Positions 45,970 to 55,831 of a stretch of DNA of 63,297 nucleotides are shown one piece after another (positions within the stretch are counted from its first letter, which is position 1; each line of letters opens with the position of its first letter). Position numbers and translations under genes: made by a program. Below the pieces are notes generated by a model. That model ran no database searches. It was not told where the DNA came from and saw only the letters and a program-made list of their open reading frames with translations. The stretch is from NCBI RefSeq assembly GCF_017377715.1, contig NZ_JAFVMF010000020.1, forward strand, positions 1 to 63,297. The letters are read 5' to 3'. Source of the stretch: Acetobacter sacchari (GTDB lineage: Bacteria > Pseudomonadota > Alphaproteobacteria > Acetobacterales > Acetobacteraceae).

Positions 45970-46247
45970 CGCCTGAACCAAACCGGAAGGCAGGCGAATC
46001 AGGCGCGCTCGACTCGGGTGGCGTAAACAGTCACGGAGGCTGGGGTGGGGCGAACTGCGCGAAAGCGTCGTCAGGTCGCCTTGGCGGCAGGCGGCGGACA
46101 TGCTTCAGGACGCCGCGCAAAACCGGCGCCATAAACTTTCGCGTGCAATCCGGGCCGCCCGCCTCTATGGACGGCGGGCAAAGACGACCCGTCGTGCGGC
46201 CTTACGCCCTCGGCGACCCTCGCAGGAAAGATCAGGCCCGCCTTACG

Positions 46248-48071
46248 ATGGATATTCGCAATATCGCCATTATCGCTCACGTCGATCATGGTAAGACCAC
46301 GCTCGTCGATGAATTGCTCAAGCAGTCCGGCGCGTTCCACGAACACCAGCAGGTGGCGGAACGCGCAATGGACAGCAACGATCTTGAAAAAGAACGTGGC
46401 ATCACCATCCTCGCCAAATGCACGTCGGTGGTGTGGAAAGACACGCGGATCAACATCATCGACACGCCGGGCCACGCCGATTTCGGCGGCGAGGTCGAGC
46501 GTATCCTCAGCATGGTGGACGGCGCGATCGTGCTGGTCGACTCGGCTGAGGGCGCGCTGCCGCAGACGAAGTTCGTCGTCGGCAAGGCGCTGGCTCGCGG
46601 CCTGCGCCCGATCGTCGTCGTGAACAAGATCGACCGTGGCGACGCCCGCCCGGACGAAGTTCACGAAGAAATCTTCGACCTGTTCGCATCACTCGGCGCT
46701 GACGAGAAGCAGCTCGACTTCCCGATGCTTTACGCGTCCGGCCGTCAGGGCTGGGCTGATGAAGAACTGGACGGACCGCGCAAGGACCTGTCCCCGATGT
46801 TCGATCTGGTGCTGCGCCATGTGCCGGCCCCGAACCTCGACAAGGACAAGCCGTTCGCGATGGTCGCGACGATTCTCGAAGCAGACAACTTCCTCGGCCG
46901 CGTGCTGACGGGACGTGTTGAGCAGGGTCGCGCGAAGGTGAACATGCCGGTTCGCGTGCTGCGTGAAGACGGCACGGTGGTCGAGACAGGCCGACTGACG
47001 AAGCTGCTGTCCTTCCGTGGTCTTGAGCGCGTGCCGGTGGACGAGGTTGAGGCTGGCGACATTGTCGCTGTGGCCGGTCTGTCCGATGCGACGATTCCGG
47101 AAACCATCGCCGCGCCGGAAGTGACCGAGGCCCTGAAGGCCATCCCGGTCGATCCGCCGACCCTGTCCATGACGTTTCGTCTGAACGATGGCCCGCTTGG
47201 CGGTCGTGAAGGCAAGAAGGTCACGTCGCGCCAGATTCGTGATCGTCTGTTCAAGGAAACGGAGGGCAACGTCGCCATCCGCGTGTCGGAAAGCCCGGAG
47301 AGCGAGGCGTTCGAAGTCGCCGGTCGCGGCGAACTTCAGCTTGGCGTTCTGATCGAGACGATGCGCCGAGAAGGTTTCGAGCTGACGATCGGTCGTCCGC
47401 GCGTGCTGTTCCAGACCAACGCCGAGACCGGCGAACGGGAAGAGCCGTTCGAGGAAGTCCTGATTGACGTGGATGAGCCGTATTCGGGCGTGGTCGTCGA
47501 GAAGATGTCGCTCCGCAAGGGCCAGATGCAGGACATGCGTCCGTCTGGCGGCGACAAGGTTCGGCTGACGTTCCTGATCCCTTCACGTGGCCTGATCGGG
47601 TACCATGGTGAGTTCCTGACCGATACGCGCGGCACGGGCATCATGAACCGTCTGTTCGCGGGTTATCAGCCGTACGTGGGTACGATTGAGGGCCGTCGCA
47701 ACGGTTCGCTGATTTCGTCCGAAGACGGAGCGACGACGCAGTATTCGCTGTTCTCGCTGCAGGATCGCGGCACGCTGTTCGTGACTGCGGGCGAGAAGGT
47801 CTATGTCGGCATGATCATCGGCGAGCACTCGCGCGAGAACGACCTGGAAGTGAACTCGGTTCGTGAGAAGAAGCTGACCAACATCCGCGCTGCCGGCAAG
47901 GACGAGGCTCTGCTTCTGATTCCGCCGCGCAAGATGAGCCTTGAACAGGCGATCGCCTATGTTGAGGACGATGAGTTGGTGGAAGTCACGCCGTCGGCGG
48001 TCCGCCTGCGCAAGCGCTACCTCGACCCGCATGAGCGCAAGAAGCGCGAGCGTTCGGGCAACCAGGACTAA
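46248..48071 (+). CDS. typA: Ribosome-binding GTPase TypA/BipA
   Basis: 607 residues from ATG 46248 ([18 protein letters not shown]). GTPase motifs are [20 protein letters not shown] and [13 protein letters not shown], followed by EF-G-like domains and the BipA C-terminus with [20 protein letters not shown]. It acts on the ribosome during stress and low temperature. The open frame extends to 46143 without family similarity. Confidence 0.97.
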   Translation: MDIRNIAIIAHVDHGKTTLVDELLKQSGAFHEHQQVAERAMDSNDLEKERGITILAKCTSVVWKDTRINIIDTPGHADFGGEVERILSMVDGAIVLVDSAEGALPQTKFVVGKALARGLRPIVVVNKIDRGDARPDEVHEEIFDLFASLGADEKQLDFPMLYASGRQGWADEELDGPRKDLSPMFDLVLRHVPAPNLDKDKPFAMVATILEADNFLGRVLTGRVEQGRAKVNMPVRVLREDGTVVETGRLTKLLSFRGLERVPVDEVEAGDIVAVAGLSDATIPETIAAPEVTEALKAIPVDPPTLSMTFRLNDGPLGGREGKKVTSRQIRDRLFKETEGNVAIRVSESPESEAFEVAGRGELQLGVLIETMRREGFELTIGRPRVLFQTNAETGEREEPFEEVLIDVDEPYSGVVVEKMSLRKGQMQDMRPSGGDKVRLTFLIPSRGLIGYHGEFLTDTRGTGIMNRLFAGYQPYVGTIEGRRNGSLISSEDGATTQYSLFSLQDRGTLFVTAGEKVYVGMIIGEHSRENDLEVNSVREKKLTNIRAAGKDEALLLIPPRKMSLEQAIAYVEDDELVEVTPSAVRLRKRYLDPHERKKRERSGNQD

Positions 48072-48079
48072 CTTTTCAT

Positions 48080-48115
48080 CGTCGGGTGGGGTGGCGCAAA
48101 CCACTCTGCCCGACG
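48080..48115 (+). terminator. 15-bp hairpin after typA
   Basis: CGTCGGGTGGGGTGG and CCACTCTGCCCGACG pair over the full 15 bp (with G-U pairs) around a 6-nt loop, 8 nt after the typA stop. The U tract is poor, so termination may need Rho. Confidence 0.6.
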
Positions 48116-48229
48116 CCGATTTGGTGGCGCCGATTATTGGTCTTGAGTGTGGTCACTGCGACGCAGGGCATTCAGCCAAAACATTCGACGTTTCAGAATA
48201 CCCGATTGAAAACGCGATCAGCCGGCCAG

Positions 48230-48508
48230 TTACAGCGCCGTGCACCATTCGCGAGGCATGCTCTCCCGGACTCTTGCCCGAGCCTCCAGATCAGCGTCCA
48301 GAATCAGTCCCAGAACTGTGGCGGACAGGCGGATCATATCTTCAGTTGTCTGGTTGTCTCCAGCCAGATTCGCCGCACAATGCTCAGCCCACGCCAAAAC
48401 AACAGGGTCGGTGGAAGCGAATTGCTTCAGGTGTTTGCGGAGTGTTTTGATTTCCGTCGTTGCATGAAGTTGGACTTCCCTCGCCGGGTCATGATCCTGA
48501 AACTCCAT
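48230..48508 (-). CDS. Hypothetical helical protein, 92 residues
   Basis: It starts MEFQDHDPAREVQLHATTE, behind a GGAAGGG site. Most of the chain is predicted amphipathic helix, with balanced acidic and basic residues and few Gly or Pro. That composition is normal for a real soluble protein. It is convergent with typA. I recognise no family and assign no function. Confidence 0.6.
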   Translation of the reverse strand: MEFQDHDPAREVQLHATTEIKTLRKHLKQFASTDPVVLAWAEHCAANLAGDNQTTEDMIRLSATVLGLILDADLEARARVRESMPREWCTAL

Positions 48509-48645
48509 ATCGTGATGTGCCCTTCCGCTTGACGCCTCATTGTGTAACGTATGATGGCGGGGAAGGTTTACTGGCGTATTAAGTGGGATCGGCGACAGAT
48601 GACGCGTCGGACCTGAGTGTAGCTCCGGATGTTTAATAGCTGCGC

Positions 48646-48900
48646 CTACAGTGTGAGAAAACTTGCCGTTGCGTCGCCAAGATCTCGCAAGGCCGGCTGC
48701 GTGTGCAGGCCAAGGGCGATTGCCAAAACCAGAACTCCCCCGGCAATGGCGACGATGCTCCGCAGATTTACCGCAGCGGTGCGTGCTTCAACGGCGGCCG
48801 TGGTGTTATTGGATCGACAGGAACCGACGACTGATGCCGCGCCAGACGCCGAAGCACGGTCAGACCGGAGACTCAGGGAAGATGTGCGCCGTGTCGTCAA
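48646..48900 (-). CDS. Putative small membrane protein
   Basis: 84 residues if started at TTG 48900, which has a GAGGGAG site at good distance. The C-terminal third holds one convincing membrane helix (IVAIAGGVLVLAIALGL). The Ser/Arg/Ala-rich N-terminal half is less protein-like. It may be a tail-anchored protein or a chance frame. Confidence 0.35.
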   Translation of the reverse strand: MTTRRTSSLSLRSDRASASGAASVVGSCRSNNTTAAVEARTAAVNLRSIVAIAGGVLVLAIALGLHTQPALRDLGDATASFLTL

Positions 48901-48988
48901 TGCCTGTCTCCCTCGTAACACTGCGTGTCTGTTTTACGTTTTTTTATCGTGCAATGCGCCCATTAGGGGCTCACCGTGGCGGAAAGGA

Positions 48989-49204
48989 TCAGTTTCTGCC
49001 AGCCGATCCGCAACCGAGGGACCGGGCGCGTCGAAACTGATGCGCGACCCTCGCTGTCAGAGTGGCGATATCGGGCGAAATTTCATCATGAAGAGCACGC
49101 ACGCTGTCATGGGTCGCGTAAAACCGGGGCGCTTCCGCGTCGAAGCGGCGAACAGCGGCGCCGACGAATACGCCGTCGACCTCGACGATCGTTGAAGTTT
49201 GCAT
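48989..49204 (-). CDS. Small conserved-type hypothetical protein, 71 residues
   Basis: It opens with TIVEVDGVFVGAAVRR, followed by RFYATHDSVRALHDE. Similar VDGVFVGAA...YATHD...VRALHD proteins of 60-80 residues are, to my recollection, frequent in acetic acid bacteria and related Alphaproteobacteria, always without a function. An AGGGA site lies 8-9 nt before the ATG. It stands alone on the minus strand. Confidence 0.6.
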   Translation of the reverse strand: MQTSTIVEVDGVFVGAAVRRFDAEAPRFYATHDSVRALHDEISPDIATLTARVAHQFRRARSLGCGSAGRN

Positions 49205-49754
49205 GTCAAAAATCCCTGATACGGGTTCGGAAAATCCGATAACGAATTGAAAACAGATGAATCCCCGATTTGACGGACCCGTCCAACGCGGGGCGGCCGA
49301 ATGAGGGATCAGGCGCTACATCGCCTTGCGGGGCACATTCGCTTCATCATGTTTTTGTCTCCGTCTTGCCCGTCTGGACCGACTGCGACAATCTCGCGTG
49401 AAATATGGTGAGAGTCAACATTTAATCACAAACTCAATGTGTAAAAATATTTAAACGATAATATTTAGTGTTTTGTGGTGTCGGCGCCCCTCCCTCTCTT
49501 GTGTCGACAGACCTGTTCGCTCTGTTAATGATAGGCAGGACGGAGCGCGAACAGCATGCATGCCGACGAGAAGTCCATGCAGGGCGGCGCTGACACAAAC
49601 CGGGTTCTTCGCGCATGACGCAGCAGTACGGCTCCAGAGAGGCTGACTCCGAAAATCGTCCGATTACCCGGCGCGGCAGCGCTGCGGTGCGCGGTGACGG
49701 AGCCTGTTTCAATAATCCGCTCATCGGCGACACGTTGCGGATGGGGCGCACTCC
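49205..49754. other. Intergenic region upstream of the molybdenum hydroxylase gene
   Basis: About 550 bases. A minus-strand frame at 49434-49751 looks like chance (many Arg, Ser and Pro, no ribosome site). The centre, 49400-49480, is AT-rich and promoter-like. No gene was supported. Confidence 0.5.
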
Positions 49755-51962
49755 ATGACGTTCATTGCTCCATCCCCGTCCACCACCTCTCGTCGCAAAC
49801 TGCTCGTCGGGGGCGCAGGGTTGATCGTGGCGGGTCTGCTGCCGCGCTCTTCTTCGGCGCAGCGTCCATCTGGATTGTACGAGGGCGTGCTGACCGAACC
49901 GTTCGGAGCCGCCTTCACGCCGAACGCCTATATCCGCATCGCGGCGCCAGAGATAGCGGCGTCAAACGCAAGCGGAATCACCCTGATCCTTCCGAACGTC
50001 GAGATGGGGCAGGGCATCTACACGGGCTCCGTGGTCCTGATCGCCGAAGAACTGGATGTCGAACCTGATCAGGTGGCGCTGGAGGCAGCGCCCCCGGACG
50101 ACGCTTATGTCGCGCAGGACATGGGCACGCAGGCCACCGGCGGTTCGACGTCCACCGTGTTCGAATGGACGTCCCTGCGGCAGGCGGGCGCGGCGGCCCG
50201 CATCATGCTGGTGCAGGCTGCGTCGGAACGCTGGAAATGTCCCGTTGACGAATGCTCGACCAACGCAGCCGTTATCCACCACGACCCGACCGGGCGGACT
50301 CTGACCTATGCTGAGGTCGCGGCGGAGGCCGGGCGGGTGTCTCCGCCGAAGAATCCACCGCTGCGCAAGTCGGACGCATGGAAGCTGATCGGCCGCGCGC
50401 GCCATCGCGTGGACAGCCGCGCCAAGGTCGAGGCGAAGGCGGTCTACGGCATCGACGTCCGCGCGCCGGGGATGAAGTTCGCGACGGTCAGCGCCTGCCC
50501 CGTCATGGGCGGCGTTGTGCGGGGTATGGACCGAGAAGCCGCGCTGAAGGTTCCGGGGGTCCGCGAGGTACTGAAGATCGACAACGCCGTCTGCGTCGTC
50601 GGCGATCATTACTGGGCGGCGAAGAAGGGGCTGGAGGCGCTGGCCGTCACATGGTCGGAGGGCGCGAACGCGACGGTGGACACCGCCCGCGTCTATGCCG
50701 AATTGCATGACGGATTGAACGACTCGCACCCGATCGTGGCGAAAAGCAGTGGCGATGCAGCAGCGGCGATGCAAAGCGCGGCTTCGCGATTTGAGGCCGT
50801 TTATCAGCAGCCGTTGCTCGCGCATTCCACGATGGAGCCGATCAACTGCGCGATCCATGTGCGTCCGGATGGCGCCGATGTGTGGGTCGGAACCCAAGTG
50901 CCGATATGGGCGCGCGATTCCGTTGCGACGATCACGGGCCTGCCAAAAGAAACGGTGAAATTGCATGGCCAGTATATTGGCGGCGGTTTCGGTCGGCGGC
51001 TGGAGCACGAATATGTCACGCAAGCGGCGCAGTTCGCCCGCCAGGTTTCATATCCCCTAAAAATCGTCTGGAGCCGGGAGGAGGACGTCACGCTCGACCG
51101 CTACCGCCCCGCTTATGTCGATCGCGTGCGTGCGGGTCTGGATGCGCGCGGGCGCATCACGGCGATGGAGTTTCGCGTGGTGGGACCAGCCGTCGTCGCC
51201 CGCTGGGAGCCTGCGGGCCTGTCGCCCAACGGCTTTGACGAGGATCTCGCGGCGGCGATCGCCATCACCCCCTACACTTATCCGGCTTCGCGCCTCGACT
51301 ATGTGCGGCGAGAGGCGCCCGGCGTCGTCACGGCCTGGTGGCGTGGGGTCGGGGGAACGCGCGGCCTGTTCGTGGTCGAGAGCTTCATCGACGAACTTGC
51401 AGCGAAAGCCGGAGTCGATCCCGTGGCCTATCGTCGGGAATTGATCCACGAGCATCCCCGCGCGCGGGTCGTGCTTGATATGGCGGCGGAAAAAGCGGGA
51501 TGGGGTTCTCCGCTGCCGCCCGGACATGGCCGTGGCGTCGCGGCGCAGTTTTTGTTCGGTTCGTATCTCGGCACGGTTGTTGAGGTCGATATGAGCGATC
51601 CTTCCGCAGTTCGGGTCGTGAAGGTGACTGTGGCGGTGGATTGCGGGCAACCGGTGAACCCCGATCAGATCGTGGCCCAGATCGAGGGCGGGATGATCTT
51701 CGGTCTCGGCACAGCGTTGTTCAATGAAATCACGCTTGAAAAAGGTCGCGTTCAGGAAAGAAACTTCAATCAGTGGCGTTTGATTCGCATGAACGAGGCG
51801 CCGAAGATCGAAGTTCATATCGTCCCGAGTTCTGAAGACCCCGGCGGGATCGGCGAAACCGGTACGGCTGCTGCGGCGCCAGCTTTGGTGAATGCAATTT
51901 TCGCAGCGTCGGGACAACGCATCCGCACACTGCCAGTCATGCCGGCGTTGCGGGCAGGGTAG
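49755..51962 (+). CDS. Xanthine-dehydrogenase-family molybdopterin subunit (IorB-like), TAT-exported
   Basis: 735 residues. A twin-arginine leader (TSRRKLLVGGAGLIVAGLL) ends at SSSA. The molybdopterin-binding domains follow: PNVEMGQGIYTGS, GTQATGGSTST, YIGGGFGRR near 410, and the catalytic Glu in GGIGETGTAAAA near 697. It is the large subunit of a periplasmic hydroxylase of the isoquinoline 1-oxidoreductase type, as in membrane aldehyde dehydrogenases of acetic acid bacteria. The expected [2Fe-2S] subunit and cytochrome c are not adjacent, so its electron partner must be elsewhere. The substrate is unknown. Confidence 0.93.
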   Translation: MTFIAPSPSTTSRRKLLVGGAGLIVAGLLPRSSSAQRPSGLYEGVLTEPFGAAFTPNAYIRIAAPEIAASNASGITLILPNVEMGQGIYTGSVVLIAEELDVEPDQVALEAAPPDDAYVAQDMGTQATGGSTSTVFEWTSLRQAGAAARIMLVQAASERWKCPVDECSTNAAVIHHDPTGRTLTYAEVAAEAGRVSPPKNPPLRKSDAWKLIGRARHRVDSRAKVEAKAVYGIDVRAPGMKFATVSACPVMGGVVRGMDREAALKVPGVREVLKIDNAVCVVGDHYWAAKKGLEALAVTWSEGANATVDTARVYAELHDGLNDSHPIVAKSSGDAAAAMQSAASRFEAVYQQPLLAHSTMEPINCAIHVRPDGADVWVGTQVPIWARDSVATITGLPKETVKLHGQYIGGGFGRRLEHEYVTQAAQFARQVSYPLKIVWSREEDVTLDRYRPAYVDRVRAGLDARGRITAMEFRVVGPAVVARWEPAGLSPNGFDEDLAAAIAITPYTYPASRLDYVRREAPGVVTAWWRGVGGTRGLFVVESFIDELAAKAGVDPVAYRRELIHEHPRARVVLDMAAEKAGWGSPLPPGHGRGVAAQFLFGSYLGTVVEVDMSDPSAVRVVKVTVAVDCGQPVNPDQIVAQIEGGMIFGLGTALFNEITLEKGRVQERNFNQWRLIRMNEAPKIEVHIVPSSEDPGGIGETGTAAAAPALVNAIFAASGQRIRTLPVMPALRAG

Positions 51963-52004
51963 GAGCGCGGAGGTCCGGGAACCGGCACGCGCCGACCTTC
52001 GTGG

Positions 52005-52421
52005 TTAAAGCCATTTTCCCATGACGATCCGGGGGGCCGTCTCGTACCCCAGCCGTTCGTAGAATGGAACTACGCCCGTGTTTGTCTCGCGCACCATCAA
52101 CTGCGCCTTGAGCACGCCCCTGTCTCGTAGCCACGCCTCGGCGGCGCTCACCAGACTCCGGCCGATGCCGACGCCACGTGCGTCAGGGGATGACGCGACG
52201 TAGTAAAGCCAGCCTCGATGGCCGTCGTGACCGACCATGACGGTGCCAATAGTGGTCTGATTTTCGTCTTCCCCAAGCAATACTTCGGATGTTTCGCGGC
52301 CTTGTGCGAAGCGGAAATCTGCTGCCGGGTCGTTTTGCTGCGTGACGAGGCCGCAAGCGCGCCACAGGGTGGTTACCGTGGTCTCGTCTTCGGGTTTCGC
52401 CGATCTGATCGTTATCTTCAT
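52005..52421 (-). CDS. GNAT-family N-acetyltransferase
   Basis: 138 residues. The ATG overlaps the methylthioribose kinase stop (ATGA), which fixes the start. It has IGTVMVGHDGHRGWLYYVAS and the acetyl-CoA loop DARGVGIGRSL (R/Q-x-x-G-x-G/A type). The C-terminal NTGVVPFYERLGYE is also typical. The acceptor substrate is unknown. Translation is coupled to mtnK. Confidence 0.9.
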   Translation of the reverse strand: MKITIRSAKPEDETTVTTLWRACGLVTQQNDPAADFRFAQGRETSEVLLGEDENQTTIGTVMVGHDGHRGWLYYVASSPDARGVGIGRSLVSAAEAWLRDRGVLKAQLMVRETNTGVVPFYERLGYETAPRIVMGKWL

Positions 52422-53662
52422 GTCGTCTCCGGCGACGTCGTGCTGGGTAGGTCCGTATCTTGGCGAAGCCTTTCCGTAAACGCGTCGATGTCCGCGGGCG
52501 CGTCTCGCAGGAGGTCGCACGCGAAAGACAACGCTACGCGCTGACGGTCGGCTTTGGACTGCTCGTCCTGGATGTGGTCGAAGTCTGATGTCTGGGCGTA
52601 ACCGATCAGGCGTCGCACGATCTCGGCGGCGGCGAAACCGGCGGCGTCGTGGAACACCCCGCTGATAAAGTGCGCGCGCAGGGTGTCCAGTTCATGCGGC
52701 GCGTTGGAAAATGTCGTCGGGGTGTAAAGATCGGCTCCGTTCGCCTGCGTTTTCCAAAGATAAAGGAAGTCCGAGCAAAATGTCCGCCAGAACGTCCTGA
52801 TCGCGGCGGTCAGGGCTTCCTTGCGGGCCACGTCGTTCGTCGCTGCGTGGGCAACGGCCAGATGAGCCAGATACAGGCCGCAATCGAAACCGATGGGTCC
52901 ATAAAGGGAAAACTCCCCGTCGATCACACGCACGTCCCGGTCAGAAATCATGATTGAGCCGCTGTGAAGATCGCCGTGCAATAAAGCCTGCGGCGTCGTC
53001 AGGAAGCGTTCCTGTAATGCGCCTATTCTTGCAATGATTCGTGGGTCGGCGCGCATGGCGGCGACGTCCGCATCGAGCGCGGGAAGCCAGTGGTTGCGCG
53101 GATGCTCCCGGTAAGGGTCGGTCAAAACGAGATCGACCGTGATGCGGGTCAGCGTCGTATTGCCTGAGAAGAACGCGAGATCCGGCGCCACCGCTTCGAA
53201 TGGTTGTGCGAAATATGAAGTCAGGAACGCCGATCTGGCGACGAAACCGCCGAGAATGCGGGAGGGAGCAATCGGATCGGCGCCTTTGCTCAAAGCCTCC
53301 CGCAAAGTGACGAAACCGTTCAGACACTCCATCGTCAGTACGAACTGTTCCGGGTCAAAGTCCAGGAATGCCGGGGTCAGGCCAGGGGCAAGCGGCTCGA
53401 TCCGCCGTAGCCAGGCGGCTTCGAACGCAGTGCGATCGAGCGGCATTTTCCAATCGGGATCGACGCGTACATGCGGAAGGGACTGTTTCACACAGAGCGT
53501 TCCCGATGGCCCGAACACGAGAAATACAAGGTTCAGGTTGCCGTCGCTGACCTCGCGCACGGTCCAATCCTGCGCCTCGCCGCCCAGCCGTTCGGCAAGA
53601 TCTCGCCGAGCGGCGAGGAAGTGTTTGACGCCTTCGGGGTCCAGTGTCCGGTATGCGGTCAT
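52418..53662 (-). CDS. mtnK: S-methyl-5-thioribose kinase
   Basis: 414 residues of the choline-kinase-like fold. It phosphorylates methylthioribose in the methionine salvage pathway. Markers are VSDGNLNLVFLV, VKQSLPHVRVDPDWKMPLDR (split), the catalytic LLHGDLHSGSIMI (Asp) and VIDGEFSLYGPIGFD. No other salvage gene (mtnA, mtnN) is in the window. The GNAT gene is translationally coupled downstream. Confidence 0.95.
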   Translation of the reverse strand: MTAYRTLDPEGVKHFLAARRDLAERLGGEAQDWTVREVSDGNLNLVFLVFGPSGTLCVKQSLPHVRVDPDWKMPLDRTAFEAAWLRRIEPLAPGLTPAFLDFDPEQFVLTMECLNGFVTLREALSKGADPIAPSRILGGFVARSAFLTSYFAQPFEAVAPDLAFFSGNTTLTRITVDLVLTDPYREHPRNHWLPALDADVAAMRADPRIIARIGALQERFLTTPQALLHGDLHSGSIMISDRDVRVIDGEFSLYGPIGFDCGLYLAHLAVAHAATNDVARKEALTAAIRTFWRTFCSDFLYLWKTQANGADLYTPTTFSNAPHELDTLRAHFISGVFHDAAGFAAAEIVRRLIGYAQTSDFDHIQDEQSKADRQRVALSFACDLLRDAPADIDAFTERLRQDTDLPSTTSPETT

Positions 53663-54386
53663 TTATTTTACCAAAAATAATTGTGAAATATTATTTTCAC
53701 AAACATTAAATGTTTTATCCTGTCAAGCATATGGTCATACTCAGGACGAGGCCATCGCTGCTGCGATAAGCGCGAATTTCAACGTATCCGAAGAACTGCC
53801 CTGATGTTTCATGGTACGACGCTACGAAGAATCTGCAGACTGCGTGTCGAACGAAAAAGAGGCGAGTGCTATCGAAGGTCTGCCATCATGCTGGCCACTG
53901 ATTGATCGCCAGTAGCCTCGAAAGGTGTTTCGCGACGTTGGCCCATATCCTGTCGAAGTAGCAACCGTACCGCTGCCGCCAGAGGGATATTACAGAGCGC
54001 CGTATTCAAGCCGCGTCACTTCGCCGCGGCGTTTCTATCGACCGTTGTTGTGTAGCGAGGTCTGTATTTTCGTGGCCTGCGCGTTGGGCCGGGCGCCCTA
54101 CGCAACCAAAGACGATGCCGTCTGGAACACTTTAGCGGGAGCTGCCTGAGGCTCTATTGAGCAAAAGGGCGGCAGGCAGAGCCCTCCTTGCGCGCGCATG
54201 CGCTATGTTTTGCATCCTGCGCGGCGTGCTTGAAGAGAAGACGCCCGTAAAAACTTTGGGAAATCCACTGATCGCCGGGGATCGACCGCTCCCCGCACGA
54301 GGGTTTGCTACCGAAGTCATTGTGGCGCCAAAGGGGTGGCAAAACCTGTGCGAACTCGATGCAGCTGACGTCAGCTGCGCCAGACC
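53663..54386. other. Intergenic region with possible gene remnants
   Basis: 724 bases. The frame at about 53720-53804 (ending QAYGHTQDEAIAAAISANFN plus a few residues) reads like the C-terminus of a lost gene. Frames at 53925-54149 and 54157-54540 look protein-like only in patches. No transposase motif, terminal repeat or tRNA was recognised. Confidence 0.4.
53683..53700. promoter_or_regulatory. Palindrome upstream of mtnK
   Basis: GTGAAA-TATTAT-TTTCAC is a perfect 6+6 inverted repeat 21 bp upstream of the mtnK start in an otherwise AT-rich promoter patch. It is a candidate operator. The cognate regulator is unknown. Confidence 0.4.
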
Positions 54387-55379
54387 CTATTTTTCGTCTT
54401 TGAAAATCGCGACATGTGTGACGCCGTCCTGCCCGATCCAGGCTCTATACATTCCGTCCGTGTTGAACGGCATGGCGATGTGGCCTGCTTCGTCGAGAGC
54501 GATCGCGCCGCCATTGCCGCCCATCTGCGTGATTTCGTGATTCACCACGTCCTCGGCGGCCTGTTGCAGTGGCTCGTGCATGGCGCCGACCCGCATGCAG
54601 ACCTCGTGAGCGGCCACGGTGCGAATATAGTATTCGCCCCAGCCGGTGCCCGACATCGCACAGTGGGCGTCCGCATAGGTACCCGCGCCGATAAGAGGAG
54701 AGTCCCCAACGCGTCCGTAGAGTTTGTCTGTCAGACCACCGGTTGAGGTGCCTGCGGCGAGATGTCCTTGTGTGTCCAGCGCAACAGCGCCGACGGTGCC
54801 GAAATGGCGGTCGAGTGGAATCTCGGAATGTTGCTTCCCTGCAGCATCATCTTTGAGAGCGCTCTGGAGCTGGTTCCAACGGCGCTGAGTCCAGAAGTAT
54901 TTTTCCGGCGTCATCGCAAAGCCCTGCGTCCGGGCGAAGGCTTCGGCGCCCTCTCCCACAAGCAGCACATGCGGCGAATGGAGCATCACGGCCTCCGCGA
55001 GGAGGATCGGGTTCTTGATGTGATGGACGCCGGCTACTGCTCCTGCGCTGCGGGTGAAGCCGTCCATGATGGCCGCGTCCATTTCGTTCTTGCCATCATG
55101 CGTGAACACTGCGCCGCGGCCGGCATTGAAATTCGGGTCGTTTTCCAGAATCTGGATTGCCGTCGTGACTGCATCCCCGGCCGGGCGGCCAGCTTTAAGG
55201 GTTGCATAACCTTGCTGAACCGCCTCCCGAAGGGTGTCTTCAACAGCCTTCGCGCGTTCCGGCGTCATGTCCTTGCGGATTACGCCCGCACCACCGTGAA
55301 TGACGAAAACCGGGGCGGTTTCGGCATGCGCCACGCCGCAGAGCGAAGCGATGGTCAGGGCGATGGCGAGAGGTTTCAC
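54387..55379 (-). CDS. iaaA: Periplasmic isoaspartyl peptidase/L-asparaginase
   Basis: 330 residues of the Ntn-hydrolase plant-type asparaginase family. The signal peptide is 1-19 (cut near AHAE). The autocleavage and catalytic Thr195 is in GTVGAVALD, and the substrate region is GTSTGG and GRVGDSPLIGAG. It hydrolyses isoaspartyl dipeptides and asparagine in the periplasm after self-processing into two chains. It stands alone. Confidence 0.94.
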   Translation of the reverse strand: MKPLAIALTIASLCGVAHAETAPVFVIHGGAGVIRKDMTPERAKAVEDTLREAVQQGYATLKAGRPAGDAVTTAIQILENDPNFNAGRGAVFTHDGKNEMDAAIMDGFTRSAGAVAGVHHIKNPILLAEAVMLHSPHVLLVGEGAEAFARTQGFAMTPEKYFWTQRRWNQLQSALKDDAAGKQHSEIPLDRHFGTVGAVALDTQGHLAAGTSTGGLTDKLYGRVGDSPLIGAGTYADAHCAMSGTGWGEYYIRTVAAHEVCMRVGAMHEPLQQAAEDVVNHEITQMGGNGGAIALDEAGHIAMPFNTDGMYRAWIGQDGVTHVAIFKDEK

Positions 55380-55831
55380 GGTGACGTCTCCAAATCATAA
55401 CGATACGGAGGAGGGATAAAGGTCTGGCGCTGGCCGCGCAATGCGTGACGATTACGGACCAGGTCCGGAGCGCTCGCACTAAGCGCTGCTCATGAGGCAA
55501 TAGCGCCGGAAATATGTAAGACGAAATTGCAGGGCGCTATACTTCGGGCGCATCCATGATTGATTGCGCTGCATAATTTGAAATCGTGCTTCTGTAACTC
55601 TGGAGTGAATCTAATGACGGGGCCGTCATATTGTGGCTACGCTGATGCTCGGTGTTATGATGTAGGGTATGCGTATCAGGGGCGGCGCCTTGCGGAAGAG
55701 CGCTCGAAATCAGGCGCCCCAGGTTGGCTACTCGTCATTGCGCCTGAAGCAGCAGAGCTTCAGGCGCGGATAGCTCAGGCTGTGGGGTTGATAGAATATC
55801 GGTGGAGCCGAAGGGAGCCGCGAGTCAGGGC
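55380..55831. other. Intergenic region
   Basis: 452 bases. A plus-strand frame at 55560-55838 is not protein-like enough to call. The strongest element is the 11-bp dyad at 55740. The left part is probably the promoter of the minus-strand peptidase gene. Confidence 0.5.
55740..55767. terminator. Perfect 11-bp hairpin after the siderophore receptor gene
   Basis: GCGCCTGAAGC and GCTTCAGGCGC enclose a 6-nt loop about 65 nt past the receptor stop. It is very stable but without a T tract on either strand. It may be a transcript-end or RNA-stability element. Confidence 0.45.

Noticed and set aside
49434..49751. 105-codon minus-strand frame
   Set aside because: Composition is Arg/Ser/Pro-rich and it has no ribosome site or family features.
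53925..54149. Possible transposase fragment
   Set aside because: No DDE or HTH motif and no terminal repeats were seen; the frame has no ribosome site.
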